Shown one piece after another: positions 6,023-6,309 of a DNA stretch of 6,309 nt (within the stretch, counting starts at the first letter, position 1; every line of letters starts with the position of its first letter). This DNA is from Deltaproteobacteria bacterium (GTDB lineage: Bacteria > Desulfobacterota > Desulfarculia > Adiutricales > Adiutricaceae), in NCBI GenBank assembly GCA_031257955.1, contig JAIRNQ010000322.1, positions 1-6,309 on the forward strand, given 5' to 3'. Made by a program: the position numbers and the translations under genes. The notes below the pieces were generated by a model. That model did no database searches. It was not told where the DNA came from and saw only the letters and a program-made list of their open reading frames with translations.

Positions 6023-6256
6023 TCTTAAGAAGACGATTGAACTTTTTGATAAATATGGTTAGACAGTAAAGCTATTATAGTTATAAGACAATTAATATTG
6101 AACCTTTTATGTGCTATAAGGGACAGTTTTAAATAACACAATACTTTTAGTTCCAGAATAACATTCGATAATTATAGGGTTTTTTCCAGGGGATTTGCCC
6201 CCAAAATTGTAACTACAGAAAAATAGGTAATTTTAGTTTTTTTACTCCGGCACCCA

Positions 6257-6273
6257 GGCCGAACTTGGGTTAA
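6257..6273 (-). repeat. Right arm of the 17-bp inverted repeat pair
   Basis: GGCCGAACTTGGGTTAA is the exact reverse complement of 5774-5790. I see no clear target-site duplication outside the arms. The arm overlaps an inverted copy of TTCTCTTAA (6270-6278). Confidence 0.8.
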
Positions 6274-6309
6274 GAGAAACCGAGGGGACGATTCGGGCAC
6301 GGGGATTAC

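Larger units (their letters stand above)
5701..6309. other. AT-rich gene-poor right flank
   Basis: I find no ORF of note on either strand and no tRNA or rRNA signature. What the stretch holds is structural: a perfect 10-bp palindrome TTCTATAGAA (5820-5829), a 17-bp inverted repeat pair (5774-5790 and 6257-6273), three copies of TTCTCTTAA (5900-5908 and 6020-6028 on +, 6270-6278 on -), and two adjacent GC-rich hairpins at 5970-6022. It could be intergenic DNA with a non-coding RNA or a small non-autonomous element, or decayed sequence. Confidence 0.5.

Noticed and set aside
6245..6275. Hairpin CGGC/GCCG next to a T-run as an intrinsic terminator
   Set aside because: The T-run lies upstream of the hairpin on + and reads as A after the hairpin on -, so neither strand has the right order.
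5750..6309. CRISPR array or tRNA in the right flank
   Set aside because: No evenly spaced repeats and no T-arm or anticodon stem pattern were found.

Overview
The window carries a short, GC-rich type VI secretion (T6SS) segment at about 325-5700, set between two AT-rich, gene-poor flanks. The protein families point to a Gram-negative bacterium. The TssC C-terminal subtype (ending PHFKYMGANFTLSLVGELDKA) and the overall style of the genes suggest a deltaproteobacterium/Desulfobacterota-like host, but that placement is from family memory and is weak.

Layout, all genes on the + strand. At 2-103 is the last 33 codons of a gene cut by the window edge, probably an AAA-like ATPase. From 104 to about 324 is AT-rich sequence with no gene. 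At 325-794 is a 5'-truncated and frameshifted tssC, the large contractile-sheath subunit; only the last ~140 residues remain. At 1090-1554 is an intact hcp (inner tube protein) with a strong ribosome binding site and a stable hairpin just after its stop. At 1834-4791 is a full-length clpV/tssH, the AAA+ unfoldase that recycles contracted sheath. Overlapping its stop is a tiny ORF (4784-4906) that may be a broken tssA start. At 5166-5480 is a small unrecognised gene with a proline-rich tail that seems to be cut short at a run of seven Cs. Then come about 220 bases of C-rich, G-poor DNA, and about 600 bases of AT-rich DNA with no long ORF but with a 17-bp inverted repeat pair and two adjacent hairpins.

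In a working T6SS, TssB/TssC form the sheath around a tube of Hcp, and ClpV disassembles the contracted sheath. Here the sheath gene is broken. ClpV reads through without a stop, but it has substitutions in both Walker B motifs (D1 Glu to Asp, D2 Asp to Asn) and a C-terminal extension made of five tandem 13-residue copies of what looks like its own last beta strand, plus an acidic tail. No baseplate or membrane-complex genes are visible. The simplest reading is a decaying T6SS locus; the alternative is an Hcp-ClpV remnant kept for another use. The window cannot show whether other T6SS genes lie elsewhere in the genome.
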